64,000 bases of DNA from Isoptericola variabilis 225. Lineage in GTDB: Bacteria > Actinomycetota > Actinomycetes > Actinomycetales > Cellulomonadaceae. The stretch lies in NCBI RefSeq assembly GCF_000215105.1, contig NC_015588.1:2418001-2482000 (forward strand), written 5' to 3'. Of this stretch, positions 11,221 through 25,153 are shown in pieces. Every line of letters starts with the position of its first letter. Position 1 is the first letter of the stretch. The notes beneath the pieces were generated by a model. That model did no database searches. It saw nothing but the letters and a program-made list of their open reading frames with translations, and was not told the origin of the DNA. The position numbers were made by a program, and so were the translations under genes.

Positions 11221-11234
11221 CGCAAGCGCTCCCG
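11221..11234. promoter_or_regulatory. Possible LacI-family operator upstream of glgX
   Basis: CGCAAGCGCTCCCG lies 27 bases before the glgX start. Its right half GCGCTCCC matches one half of the GGGAGCGCTCCC type operator used by actinobacterial sugar regulators such as CebR. The left half is degenerate. This is a motif resemblance only. Confidence 0.3.
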
Positions 11235-11260
11235 TTTGACGCGGCGCGCACGATGGACGC

Positions 11261-13540
11261 ATGGACGCCCGCCCGAAGGTCACCCCGCTGACGCGCCCCA
11301 CCGCGCGCCGCAGCCACGTGTCGCCGCTCGGCGTGCACGTGACGCCCGACGGCGGGGTCGACGTCGCGGTGGTGGCCTCGCACGCGACCGGCGTCGACCT
11401 GTGCCTCATCGACGTCGTCGACCCGTCTCGCGACGAGCGCGACCCCGCGCGCTACCGCGAGCGCCGCGTCCCGCTCGACGGCCCGACGTACGGGGTGTGG
11501 CACGCACACGTGCCGGGTGTGGCGCCCGGGCAGCGGTACGGCTTCCGCGCGCACGGGCCGTGGGACCCGGCCGCGGGGCACCGGCACAACCCGGCGAAGC
11601 TGCTCGTCGACCCGTACGCGCGCGGGCTGGTCGGCGAGGTCGCGTACGGCCCGGAGACGCTCGGGTCCCCGGGCCGCCCGCGGAGCGGCGACCCGTCGAC
11701 GCCGGACGGACGCTGGTGGCTCGCCGACCCCTACGGCGAGCCCGACGAGGTGGACTCGATCGCGCACGTGCCGCACGCCGTCGTCATGCCCGCCCTGCCG
11801 GGGCCGGCGCCGCTGTCGCGCCCGCGCGTGCCGTGGTCGGACACGGTGATCTACGAGGCGCACGTGCGCGGCCTGACCCAGCTCAACCCGGACGTGCCCG
11901 AGGAGCTGCGCGGCACGTACGCGGGCGTCGCGCACCCGGCCACGATCGCGCACCTGCAGGCGCTGGGCGTCACGACCCTCGAGCTCCTGCCGATCCACGC
12001 CTCGGTGAGCGAGCCGCGGCTCGTCGCGCAGGGCCTGACGAACTACTGGGGCTACCAGACGCTCGGCTTCTTCGCCCCGCACGCCCGGTACGCGACGAAG
12101 GGCGCGCAGGAGGCAGGCCCCGCCGCGGTGCTCGACGAGGTGCGCGGCATGGTCCACCTCCTGCACGAGGCGGGCATCGAGGTCATCCTCGACGTCGTCT
12201 ACAACCACACGTGCGAGGGCGGCGAGGACTCGCTCCACCTGTCGTGGCGCGGCCTCGACAACGCCATGTACTACGTGCACGACGGCGGCACCCCGGCCCG
12301 GCTCGCCGACGTCACCGGGACGGGCAACTCGCTCGACTTCCGCCGTGTCCGCGTGGTCCAGATGGCGCTCGACTCGCTGCGCTACTGGGCCGAGGTCGTC
12401 GGCGTCGACGGCTTCCGCTTCGACCTCGCCGTGACGCTCGCGCGCGGCCACTACGGCTTCGACCCCGACCACCCGTTCCTCGTGGGACTGCAGACCGACC
12501 CGGTGCTGTCGGGTCTCAAGCTCGTCGCCGAGCCGTGGGACGTCGGCCCGCGCGGCTGGCGCACGGGCCAGTTCCCGCCGCCCGTGGCCGAGTGGAACGA
12601 CAAGTTCCGCGACTCCGTGCGCGCGTTCTGGCTCGACGCGCCGCGACAGGGGTCGCGCGGGCAGCCCATGCACGGGATGCGCGAGCTCGCGACGCGCCTC
12701 GCCGGGTCGGCCGACCTGTTCGGGCACTCGGACCCGCCGCTCGTGCGCGGCCCCGTCGCGTCGATCAACTTCGTCACCGCGCACGACGGCTTCACGCTCG
12801 CCGACCTCGTCGCGTTCGACCACAAGCACAACTGGGCGAACGGCGAGGACAACCGCGACGGGCACGGGCACAACCTGTCGTGGAACCACGGCGTCGAGGG
12901 CCACGCGCCCGAGGGCGACGACGCGTCGACCGAGCCGTGGTCCACCGTGGTGCCCCTGCGCCGCCGCTCGCAGCGCAACCTGCTCGCCATGACGCTCCTG
13001 GCCGCGGGCACGCCCATGCTCACCGCGGGCGACGAGATCGGGCGCTCGCAGCGCGGCAACAACAACGCGTACGCGCTGGACGACGAGACCTCCTGGCTGG
13101 GCTGGGACGTCGACGACGCCGCACGCCACCTGCTCGAGACCGCGCGGTTCCTCGTCGGCCTCCGGCGCCGGCACGCGGCCCTGCGCGCCGAGTCGTTCTT
13201 CCTGGGCAAGCCGCGCCCGGGCGAGACCCTGCCCGACCTGCTGTGGTTCGACGCGGGCGGCTCCCCCATGGACCACGACGCCTGGAACGTCGCCGGACGG
13301 CGGGTCATCCAGATGCTGCGCACGGGCCCCGGAGCCGGCGAGTCCGACGTCCTGCTCGTGCTCAACGGCGGGCTCGACGACGTCGAGGTCCACCTGCCGC
13401 AGCCGCTCGACGGCGCGGGAGCGTGGGAGCGCGTCTGGAGCTCGACCTGGGACACGCCCGAGGAGCCCGAGGAGGAGCCCCTCACCTGCCCCGTCACGCT
13501 CGAGGCGCTCAGCGTCGAGGTGTTCGTCGCACCCCGCTGA
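11261..13540 (+). CDS. glgX: Glycogen debranching enzyme GlgX
   Basis: The 759-residue GH13 enzyme hydrolyses alpha-1,6 branch linkages in glycogen. An N-terminal CBM48 domain (PLGVHVTPDGGVDVAVVASH) precedes the catalytic barrel. The nucleophile region is DGFRFDLAV, the acid/base region LVAEPWDVGP, and the third carboxylate FVTAHDGFTL. GDEIGRSQRGNNNAY is a typical GlgX/TreX segment. The length is in the normal range. It lies upstream of the glgE-treS-mak-glgB operon but is separated from it by two unrelated genes. Confidence 0.95.
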   Translation: MDARPKVTPLTRPTARRSHVSPLGVHVTPDGGVDVAVVASHATGVDLCLIDVVDPSRDERDPARYRERRVPLDGPTYGVWHAHVPGVAPGQRYGFRAHGPWDPAAGHRHNPAKLLVDPYARGLVGEVAYGPETLGSPGRPRSGDPSTPDGRWWLADPYGEPDEVDSIAHVPHAVVMPALPGPAPLSRPRVPWSDTVIYEAHVRGLTQLNPDVPEELRGTYAGVAHPATIAHLQALGVTTLELLPIHASVSEPRLVAQGLTNYWGYQTLGFFAPHARYATKGAQEAGPAAVLDEVRGMVHLLHEAGIEVILDVVYNHTCEGGEDSLHLSWRGLDNAMYYVHDGGTPARLADVTGTGNSLDFRRVRVVQMALDSLRYWAEVVGVDGFRFDLAVTLARGHYGFDPDHPFLVGLQTDPVLSGLKLVAEPWDVGPRGWRTGQFPPPVAEWNDKFRDSVRAFWLDAPRQGSRGQPMHGMRELATRLAGSADLFGHSDPPLVRGPVASINFVTAHDGFTLADLVAFDHKHNWANGEDNRDGHGHNLSWNHGVEGHAPEGDDASTEPWSTVVPLRRRSQRNLLAMTLLAAGTPMLTAGDEIGRSQRGNNNAYALDDETSWLGWDVDDAARHLLETARFLVGLRRRHAALRAESFFLGKPRPGETLPDLLWFDAGGSPMDHDAWNVAGRRVIQMLRTGPGAGESDVLLVLNGGLDDVEVHLPQPLDGAGAWERVWSSTWDTPEEPEEEPLTCPVTLEALSVEVFVAPR

Positions 13541-13568
13541 CGGGCTCTCCGGGTGGCACACTGCCGCC

Positions 13569-15257
13569 ATGAGCGCTGACGTCGTCGTCATCGGTGCGGG
13601 CCTCGCCGGGCTCGTCACGGCCACCGAGCTCACCGCGGCCGGACGGCGCGTGGTGCTGCTCGACCAGGAGCCCGCCGCCTCGCTCGGCGGGCAGGCGTGG
13701 TGGTCGTTCGGCGGCCTGTTCCTCGTCGACTCCCCCGAGCAGCGCCGGATGGGCGTGCGCGACTCGGCCGAGCTCGCGTGGTCCGACTGGCTCGGCTCGG
13801 CGGGGTTCGCCGACGGCGCCGCCAGCGGCGTCGGGCCCGACCGGCACGGCTACGCGTGGGCGCGCCGGTTCGTCGAGTTCGCCGCGGGCGACCTGCGCGC
13901 GTGGCTCCACGCGAAGGGCGTGCGCTGGTTCCCGCTGCCGCAGTGGGCCGAGCGCGGCGGGTACCCCGTCGCGACGGCGCACGGGACCGCCCACGGCAAC
14001 TCGGTGCCGCGGTTCCACGTGACGTGGGGCACGGGCCCGGCGGTGCTCACGCCGTTCGTGCGCGCCGCGCGCGAGGCGAGCGCCGCAGGACTGCTCGACG
14101 TCCGGTTCCGCCACCGCGTCGTGGGGCTCACGACGACGGACGGCCGCGTCACGGGGGTGCGGGCCGAGCGCCTCGCCCACGACGACGCGGCGCGCGGTGC
14201 GCCGTCGAACCGCGACGTCGTGGGCGAGGTCGAGGTCGCCGCCGACGCCGTCGTCGTGGCGACCGGCGGCATCGGCGCCAACCATGCGCTCGCACGCGAC
14301 CGCTGGGAACCCGTCTTCGGGCGCCTGCCGGCGCGGATGCTGTCCGGCGTCCCCGACTCGACCGACGGGCTGATGCTGCAGCACGCCGCCGCGGCGGGCG
14401 CCGCGCTCGTGCACGAGGACCGCATGTGGCACTACCCCGAGGGCATCACCAACCACTCGCCCGTCTGGACGAACCACGGCATCCGGATCCTGCCGGGACC
14501 CAGCTCGCTGTGGCTCGACGCGGACGGCAACCGCCTGCCCGCACCCCTGTTCCCCGGGTTCGACGCGCTCGGCGCGCTCCAGCACCTCACCGGGCGCGGC
14601 GACGACCACTCCTGGTTCGTGCTCAACAGGACCGTCATGGAGTCCGAGTTCGCCCTGTCCGGGTCCGAGCAGAACCCCGACCTCACGGGCAAGGACGTCC
14701 GGCTGCTGGCCAAGCGGGTCCTGCCCGGCGCGGTCGGGCCGGTCGCCCGGTTCGCGCAGGAGTCGCCCGAGTTCCTGTGGGCCGACACGCCCGCCGAGCT
14801 CGCCGAGAAGATGAACGCCCTCACGGCGTCGACGCCGGGCTCGCGAGGGCACGTGGACCCGGACGGCCTGGCCGCGGTGATCGCGGCGCGCGACGCCCAG
14901 GTCGCCTCCGGGCTGGGCAAGGACCCGCAGGTCGTCGCGACCCGTGCCGCCCGCGACTTCCGCGTCGACCGGCTGCTGCGCGTCGCGCCGCCGCGCCCCC
15001 TCACGACGCCCGGTGACGGCCCGCTGCTCGCCGTGCGGCTGTCCGTGCTCACGCGCAAGACGCTCGGCGGCATCTGGTGCGACGCCGACGGCCGGGCGCT
15101 GCGCGCCGACGGGTCGGTGCTCGACGGCCTGTGGGCCGTGGGCGAGGCCGCCGGCTTCGGCGGCGGCGGGATGCACGGGCACCGCGCGCTGGAGGGCACG
15201 TTCCTCGGCGGCTGCCTTCACACGGGCCGCGTGACCGGCCGCGCGCTCGCCCGCTGA
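13569..15257 (+). CDS. FAD-binding dehydrogenase (KstD/fumarate reductase family)
   Basis: This 562-residue flavoprotein starts with the dinucleotide motif VVIGAGLAGLVTATEL and ends with the second FAD contact GEAAGFGGGGMHGHRALEGT. It belongs to the FAD_binding_2 group that includes 3-ketosteroid dehydrogenases and fumarate reductase flavoproteins, in the form often annotated simply as FAD-binding dehydrogenase. The substrate cannot be read from the sequence. It begins 28 bases after glgX but has no obvious link with glycogen metabolism. A 75-base palindrome follows its stop. Confidence 0.85.
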   Translation: MSADVVVIGAGLAGLVTATELTAAGRRVVLLDQEPAASLGGQAWWSFGGLFLVDSPEQRRMGVRDSAELAWSDWLGSAGFADGAASGVGPDRHGYAWARRFVEFAAGDLRAWLHAKGVRWFPLPQWAERGGYPVATAHGTAHGNSVPRFHVTWGTGPAVLTPFVRAAREASAAGLLDVRFRHRVVGLTTTDGRVTGVRAERLAHDDAARGAPSNRDVVGEVEVAADAVVVATGGIGANHALARDRWEPVFGRLPARMLSGVPDSTDGLMLQHAAAAGAALVHEDRMWHYPEGITNHSPVWTNHGIRILPGPSSLWLDADGNRLPAPLFPGFDALGALQHLTGRGDDHSWFVLNRTVMESEFALSGSEQNPDLTGKDVRLLAKRVLPGAVGPVARFAQESPEFLWADTPAELAEKMNALTASTPGSRGHVDPDGLAAVIAARDAQVASGLGKDPQVVATRAARDFRVDRLLRVAPPRPLTTPGDGPLLAVRLSVLTRKTLGGIWCDADGRALRADGSVLDGLWAVGEAAGFGGGGMHGHRALEGTFLGGCLHTGRVTGRALAR

Positions 15258-15275
15258 GGCGACCCCCACTTCTTG

Positions 15276-15350
15276 CGCCGAGGTCGTACCGCCGGTCGCG
15301 ACGTCGTACGCCGGGGGTACGACCTCGCGACCGGAGGTACGACCTCGGCG
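15276..15350. repeat. 75-bp palindrome family E, copy 1
   Basis: Perfect 15-base outer arms (CGCCGAGGTCGTACC and its complement) and long inner arms with one mismatch (CCGGTCGCGACGTCGTAC against GTACGACCTCGCGACCGG) make a nearly complete cruciform. It is identical base for base, and in the same orientation, to 16439-16513. It lies between the FAD dehydrogenase stop and the stop of the DUF559-type gene, where it could also act as a bidirectional terminator. Confidence 0.92.
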
Positions 15351-15377
15351 AGAGGGGGGAAGACTGCGGGCGTGCGG

Positions 15378-16361
15378 TCAGCGGCCGCGGCGTGCCCGGG
15401 CGGAGGTGAGGGCAGCGCGGATCCGTGCGACGAGGAGGTCGGGCCGGCGCAGGTCGTCCCACGTGACGCGGAGAAGGACCCAGCCGGCCTCGGTCAGCGC
15501 GTCGTGCCGCTGCTTCTCCTCGAGCAACCGCTGTCGGGGATCGCCGTACCGCCCGCCCGAGTACTTGACCGCGCCGTCGAACTCGATTCCCACCGTGAGG
15601 TCGGGCCACGCGACGTCGATCCAGTACGTCCCCCGCCACGTGGTCGCCTCGACCGCGAGCTCGGGCGCGTCGAGCTGCGCCTCGTGCACGATCCACCGGA
15701 GGATCGACTCGCCCGGCGACTCGGCCCGGACGTCCGCGAGCCCGACGACGCGGCGCGCCTGCCGGACGCCGCGGTGGCCCGCCGCCTCCTCGAGGATCGT
15801 GGCGACGAGGTCCAGATCGGCTCCCGCGCGCAGCGCCGAGTCCGCGACCACGAGCGCTCGGGCGCCCGGCAGCAACCGTGCGCAGTCGACCATCGTCCGC
15901 TCGAGAGAGGTCACCGGCCGCCCGAGGACGACGGCGCGGTCCCGCTCCGGCAGCGCGACCGCGTGCCGTACGAGAGGGATGCCGACGGCCTCGCGCGACG
16001 GTGGCCTCCACGCATGCGTGACGTGGACCTGCTCACGCAGCCCGTGCACCGCAAGGCCGTGCAGGAGAGCGGCCGTCTCGTGGCTGAACCAGTACTCGGT
16101 GCGCAGGCTCGTGGCGACGGCGGCGGTCATGGCCAGGACGCGCGCCTCCCGTTGCAGCGCCTGCCCGCGGTCGACGGCCGTCGGCGTGACGTACCGGCCG
16201 CGGCGCACGCGGGCGAGCTCGCCGCGCCGGACCCGCCGCGCGATGGCCGCTCGCCGCTCGCCGTCGTACAGCACGACGCCGGGCAGCTGTCGTGGCGTCG
16301 GCGACGAGGTGTCTCCCGGACGGCGGCCGGACGCGAGCCGGCCCCTGGGTCGGTTCTCCAT
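15378..16361 (-). CDS. AbiEi-like antitoxin/DUF559 domain protein
   Basis: The 327-residue protein has an N-terminal winged-helix-like part (ARRVRRGELARVRRGRYV) like AbiEi-family transcriptional antitoxins. Its C-terminal half resembles DUF559, a Vsr/PD-(D/E)XK-like nuclease fold, with VGIEFDGAVKYSG, EEKQRHDALTEAGW and VLLRVTWDDL. Such stand-alone proteins are widespread in actinobacteria and their role is unsettled; no partner toxin (AbiEii) is adjacent. It is on the opposite strand to its neighbours and lies exactly between two identical 75-bp palindromes, which suggests it came as a unit. Confidence 0.8.
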   Translation of the reverse strand: MENRPRGRLASGRRPGDTSSPTPRQLPGVVLYDGERRAAIARRVRRGELARVRRGRYVTPTAVDRGQALQREARVLAMTAAVATSLRTEYWFSHETAALLHGLAVHGLREQVHVTHAWRPPSREAVGIPLVRHAVALPERDRAVVLGRPVTSLERTMVDCARLLPGARALVVADSALRAGADLDLVATILEEAAGHRGVRQARRVVGLADVRAESPGESILRWIVHEAQLDAPELAVEATTWRGTYWIDVAWPDLTVGIEFDGAVKYSGGRYGDPRQRLLEEKQRHDALTEAGWVLLRVTWDDLRRPDLLVARIRAALTSARARRGR

Positions 16362-16438
16362 GCCCCCGAAGCGTGGCAGGAGGCACGACGCCGTGGGGCC
16401 CGCGTGCGGAGATCTGTGGACGACGACCCTCTACCCTC

Positions 16439-16513
16439 CGCCGAGGTCGTACCGCCGGTCGCGACGTCGTACGCCGGGGGTACGACCTCGCGACCGGAGG
16501 TACGACCTCGGCG
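16439..16513. repeat. 75-bp palindrome family E, copy 2
   Basis: Base-for-base identical direct copy of 15276-15350, located upstream of the DUF559-type gene and 79 bases before the glgE start. With copy 1 it brackets one gene and about 1.09 kb. Confidence 0.92.
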
Positions 16514-16592
16514 AAGGATGCCGCATACCCCACGGGAGGTGAGTCGGCATGTTGTCGAGCGCGGCAGGGGGTGCCTGGTTAGCGTGGGTGCC

Positions 16593-18643
16593 GTGACGAC
16601 GCCGCTGCCCACCCCCCACGTGCCCATCGGGCGCATCCCCGTGCTCGAGCTGTCCCCGGTCGTCGAGGGCGGCCGCTGGCCCGCCAAGGCCGCCGTCGGG
16701 GAGGTCGTGCCGATCGAGGCGACGGTCTTCCGCGAGGGCCACGACGCCGTGAACGCGACGGCGGTGCTGTTCTCGCCCGACGGCCGCGTGCACTCGTGGT
16801 CGCCGATGACGGACGTCGCCCCGGGCCTCGACAGGTTCCGCGGCTTCCTGCAGCCCGACGCCGAGGGCGACTGGACGTTCCGGGTCGAGGCGTGGTCCGA
16901 CCCGTACGCCACGTGGGCGCGCGACGCCGTGATCAAGGCCGAGGCCGGCCAGGACGTGGAGCTCATGCTCGCCGAGGGCGCGCTGCTGTTCGAGCGGATC
17001 ACGGCGCGCAAGCTCCAGCGCCGTCGCACGCCGGAGGACGCCGAGCTCCTCGACCGGGTCCGGCGCGAGCTGGCCGACGACAGCCGCCCCGCGGGCGCGC
17101 GCCTGGCGATGGCCACGACCCGGGCCGTCAAGGACGCGCTCACCCGCATCCCGCTGCGCGAGTTCACGACGCCGAGCGCCCGCTACCCGTTGCGCGTGCA
17201 CCGCAAGCTCGCGCTCGCGGGAAGCTGGTACGAGTTCTTCCCCCGGTCCGAGGGCGCCGTGCACCGACCCGACGGCACGTGGCAGTCCGGCACCTTCGCG
17301 ACGGCGGCGAAGCGGCTGCCCGCGATCGCCGCGATGGGGTTCGACGTCGTGTACCTGACGCCGATCCACCCCATCGGGACCACGTTCCGCAAGGGGCGCA
17401 ACAACACGCTCACGCCGCAGCCCGGCGACCCGGGCAGCCCGTACGCGATCGGCTCGCCCGACGGCGGGCACGACGCGATCCACCCGGAGCTCGGCACGGA
17501 GGAGGACTTCAAGAAGTTCGTCGCGACGGCGCGGAGCAACGGCCTGGAGGTCGCGCTCGACCTCGCGCTGCAGTGCTCCCCAGACCACCCGTGGGTCACG
17601 GAGCACCCGGAGTGGTTCACCGTGCGCGCCGACGGCTCGATCGCCTACGCGGAGAACCCGCCGAAGAAGTACCAGGACATCTACCCGCTCAACTTCGACC
17701 GCGACCCGAAGGGCATCTACACCGAGATCCTGCGGATCGTCCGCCTGTGGATCGACCGGGGGGTCACGCTGTTCCGCGTCGACAACCCGCACACCAAGCC
17801 GCTCGACTTCTGGGAGTGGCTGCTCGCGGAGGTCCACGCGACCAACCCCGAGGTGATCTTCCTGTCGGAGGCGTTCACCAGACCGGCGATGATGCTGACC
17901 CTCGCGCGCATCGGTTTCCACCAGTCGTACACGTACTTCACGTGGCGCAACACCAAGGAGGAGATCGAGGAGTACTTCCAGGAGGTGTCGGGCCCGCAGG
18001 GCTCGGTCATGCGCCCGTCGTTCTGGCCCACGACGCACGACATCCTGCCGCCGTACCTGCAGCACGGCGGCGTCGCGGGCTTCGCCGTCCGCGCGGTGCT
18101 CGCGGCCACGGGCAGCCCCACATGGGGCGTCTACTCGGGCTACGAGCTCGTCGAGAACGTGCCGCGCCCCGGCGTCGAGGAGCAGATCGACAACGAGAAG
18201 TACGAGTACAAGCCGCGCGACTGGTCGCAGGCCGAGGTCATCGGCATCTCGACCCTGCTGCGCCGGCTCAACGAGATCCGGCGCGCGCACCCGGCGCTCC
18301 AGCAGCTGCGCAACCTCACGGTCCACGAGACGACCAACGACCAGGTCGTCTGCTACTCGCGACGCGTCCGGGCCCGCCACCTGCCGGGCACGGGCCACCC
18401 CGGGGCGTCGCAGGACGACGTCGTGCTCGTCGTCGTGAACCTCGACCCGTGGGGGACGCAGGAGTCCACGCTGCTGCTCGACCTCGAGGAGCTGGGCCTG
18501 ACCCGGCCCGAGGGCGTCGAGGACCAGCCCTTCTTCGTCGCCCACGACGTCCTGTCCGGCGAGACCTACCGGTGGGGTGCCCACCCGTACGTGCGGCTCG
18601 ACCCGCGCGTGCAGGTCGCCCACATCCTGCGGGTGGGGCTCGC

Positions 18644-18647
<4 letters not shown>
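16593..18647 (+). CDS. glgE: Alpha-1,4-glucan:maltose-1-phosphate maltosyltransferase GlgE
   Basis: GlgE extends alpha-1,4-glucans with maltose from maltose-1-phosphate in the cytoplasm. The 684-residue GH13_3 enzyme has an N-terminal beta domain (residues 1-100), the barrel with YLTPIHPIGTTFRKGRNN, the nucleophile in LFRVDNPHTKP, the acid/base in IFLSEAFTRP and the third carboxylate in TTHDILPPYL. GTG at 16593 gives the family-like start; GTG at 16584 is an alternative nearer to an AGGGGGTG stretch. It overlaps treS by ATGA and opens the glgE-treS-mak-glgB operon. Confidence 0.95.
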
Positions 18648-20424
<1,777 letters not shown>

Positions 20425-20425
<1 letters not shown>

Positions 20426-21789
20426 TGGTCGACGTCGCCGTCGTCCCCGCGGCCGAGGGACCGGACCCGAGCGTCGCCGACCTCCTGGCCGCGTGGCTGC
20501 CGGGCCGGCGCTGGTACCCCGGCGGCACGGGCGACGTGCGCGCCGAGCCCTGGCTCGCCGTGACGTTCGACGACGACGGCGGCACCGTCGGCGCCGACGT
20601 CCTCGTGCTGCTCGTGCGGCTCACCGGGCCGACGCTGCCCGGCGGCGAGGTCGTCGTCCAGGTGCCGCTCGTGCTCACGGACGCCGACGCCCCCGGCCCC
20701 GGCTACATCGGCACGGTCGCGACGCCGTCAGGCGACGTGGCGGTGCACGACGGCGCCGCGCACCCCGCGTGCTGGATCGCGCTCCTGCACTCGATGGGCA
20801 TCGGGACGGACGACGTGGAGGGTGACGCGGCGGCGCTCACGCGCCGCGGCCGCGTGCTCGCGGGCGAGCAGTCCAACACCTCGGTCATCCTCCCGGAGGT
20901 GCCGTCGCCGGGCGGCTCGGGCGGCATGCTCAAGATCCTGCGGACCGTCGCGCCCGGGCAGCACCCCGACGTCGTCGTCCCGCAGGCGCTCACGGAGGCC
21001 GGCTGGGACGGCGTCCCCCGGTTCCTCGGGGCGCTCAAGATCGCCACGCCCGACGACGCCACGGTCCACCTGGCCATCCTCGCCGAGCTCGTGCCCGACG
21101 CCGAGGACGGCTTCGAGCTCGCGTGCGACGTCGCGAGCCGCGGCGAGTCGTTCGCCCCGCTCGCCGCCGACCTGGGCCGGGTCGTCGCCGAGATGCACGC
21201 CGTGCTGCGCCGCGCCCTGCCCGAGGGCCCGCCCGTCGACCCGCGCGCGTTCGTCGCGGGGCTCCGCCGGCGGGCGGCGGCCGCGGTCGGCGAGGCGCCG
21301 GCGCTCGCGGCGCGCGAGGCCGAGATCACCGCGCTGCTCGACGACCTCGAGCGCCGCCTCGTCGCCGCGCCGAGCCCCGTGGCCACGCAGACCATCCACG
21401 GCGACCTGCACCTCGGCCAGGCGCTGCACGGCGCGACGGGCTGGAAGATCCTGGACTTCGAGGGCGAGCCCCAGCGGCCCGTCGCCGAGCGCACCGCGCC
21501 CGACCTGCCGCTGCGCGACGTCGCCGGCATGCTCCGCTCGTTCGGCTACGCGGCCGCCGTGGGCCGCGCGCCCGACCCCGCGTGGGAGACCGAGGCCGCC
21601 GACGCGTTCCTCGCCGCGTACCGCGAGACGGTCGCCTCCGGGCTCGAGCCCGACACGGACGCCGCCGCGCTCACCGCGCTCGTGCTCGACAAGGCGCTCT
21701 ACGAGGTCGTGTACGAGACGCGGCAGCGCCCGACGTGGGTCGGCATCCCGCTCGCGGCGGTCGACCGCGCGCTCGGCGCCGTCTCGTAG
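20425..21789 (+). CDS. mak: Maltokinase (Mak/Pep2)
   Basis: The 454-residue kinase phosphorylates maltose to maltose-1-phosphate, the donor for GlgE. The N-terminal cap has [13 protein letters not shown], typical of maltokinases. The kinase-like lobe shows [10 protein letters not shown], the catalytic loop [12 protein letters not shown] and the metal-binding [11 protein letters not shown]. It is translationally coupled to treS (TGATG) and followed 64 bases later by glgB. Confidence 0.94.
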
Positions 21790-21853
21790 CCACGACACGT
21801 CCACGTCGCGAGTTCGACACGCGACGCGCAGCGCCCCGTGGAAAGGTGATCGC

Positions 21854-24109
<2,256 letters not shown>

Positions 24110-24123
24110 CCGCACGCGGCCCG

Positions 24124-24166
24124 CGGACCGGCGCGGGGCGGGACCCGGCCCGCTCCGCCTGGTCCG
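24124..24166. terminator. Hairpin terminator between convergent glgB and the TPR gene
   Basis: Inner arms GCGGGGCGGG (24133-24142) and CCCGCTCCGC (24149-24158), with one mismatch and a six-base loop, sit within outer arms CGGACC/GGTCCG. It lies in the 74 bases between convergent stops, so it can serve both. There is no clear U-tract, as is common in this group. Confidence 0.6.
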
Positions 24167-24183
24167 TCGGCGGGCGCCTCTCG

Positions 24184-25128
24184 TCAGTAGAGGCTGAGGG
24201 CGAGGCGCTGGCGGGCCTTGACGACGCGCGGGTCGGTCGGGCCGACGACCTCGAAGTACTCGAGGAGCCGCACGCGCAGCTTCTCCTTGCCGTCGGCGTC
24301 GGCCCCGGGCAGCAGGTCGAGGAGGCGCGCGAACGCGTCGTCGACCTTGCCGCCGAGCATGTCGACGTCGGCGACCGCGAGCTGCGCGTCGACGTCGGCC
24401 GGGGCGTTCGCCGCGGCGGTGCGCACCGCCTGCAGGTCGGCGCCCCGGGCGCGCTGCATGAGCCGGACCTGCGCCAGGCCGGCGACCGCCTCGGCGTCCT
24501 TCGGGTCCTGCTTGATCGCCTTCTCGTAAGCGGCGACGGCGGCGTCCAGGTCGTCGCGCTGGATCGCGTCGTACGCCTCCTGGTGCAGCGGGGGCAGCGG
24601 CTCCTCCGCAGGCTCCTGGCCCTCGGCCCCGGCCTGCTCGCCGCCCTGCGCGGGCGCCCGGCCGGTGATGCCGTTCTGCTCGGCCGCGGCGAGCACCTGG
24701 TCCAGGACGCCGCGGACCTGGTCCTCGGGCGCCGCGCCCGCGAACAGCGGCAGCGGCTGGCCCTGCAGCACGGCGACGACGGTCGGCACGCCCTGCACCT
24801 GGAAGGCCGCCGCGATCTGCGGGTACGCCTGGGCGTCGACGCGACCGAGCAGGAAGCGCCCCGCGTACTCGTCGGCGAGGCGCCCGAGCAGCGTGCCGAG
24901 CTCGGCGTTCGCCTGGTCCGTGGGGATCCACAGCAGGACCACGACGGGGTACCGCGTGGAGTCCTGCACCACCTGCTGGAAGTTGGTGTCCGTCAGGTCC
25001 AGCACGTAGCCGCCCGCCGACGGCGCACCGCCCGGCTCGCCCGGCGGCGGCGACTGGGGGCGGTTGAGCGCCGACAGGTCGACGGCTCCACGCGTGCTGA
25101 TGGTCGGCTCGGGGGTCGGTGTGCTCAT
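24184..25128 (-). CDS. Thioredoxin-fold TPR protein (CnoX/YbbN-like)
   Basis: The 314-residue protein has a thioredoxin fold in residues 40-150 (VVLLWIPTDQANAELG, then GVPTVVAVLQGQPL with the cis-proline) and a tetratricopeptide region after residue 180 (HQEAYDAIQRDDLDAAVAAY). This order matches co-chaperones of the CnoX/YbbN type. The position of the usual CxxC is occupied by PTDQ, so there is no redox pair and a chaperone or holdase role is more likely than thiol exchange. It is convergent with glgB. Confidence 0.82.
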   Translation of the reverse strand: MSTPTPEPTISTRGAVDLSALNRPQSPPPGEPGGAPSAGGYVLDLTDTNFQQVVQDSTRYPVVVLLWIPTDQANAELGTLLGRLADEYAGRFLLGRVDAQAYPQIAAAFQVQGVPTVVAVLQGQPLPLFAGAAPEDQVRGVLDQVLAAAEQNGITGRAPAQGGEQAGAEGQEPAEEPLPPLHQEAYDAIQRDDLDAAVAAYEKAIKQDPKDAEAVAGLAQVRLMQRARGADLQAVRTAAANAPADVDAQLAVADVDMLGGKVDDAFARLLDLLPGADADGKEKLRVRLLEYFEVVGPTDPRVVKARQRLALSLY

Positions 25129-25153
25129 GGCGTCATCCTAGGGACGACCGGCG

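Noticed and set aside
11090..13633. N-terminal extension of etfB across glgX on the opposite strand
   Set aside because: The frame is open only because of GC bias and lies antisense to a complete glgX. The GTG at 11089 with a ribosome-binding site gives the normal EtfB start.
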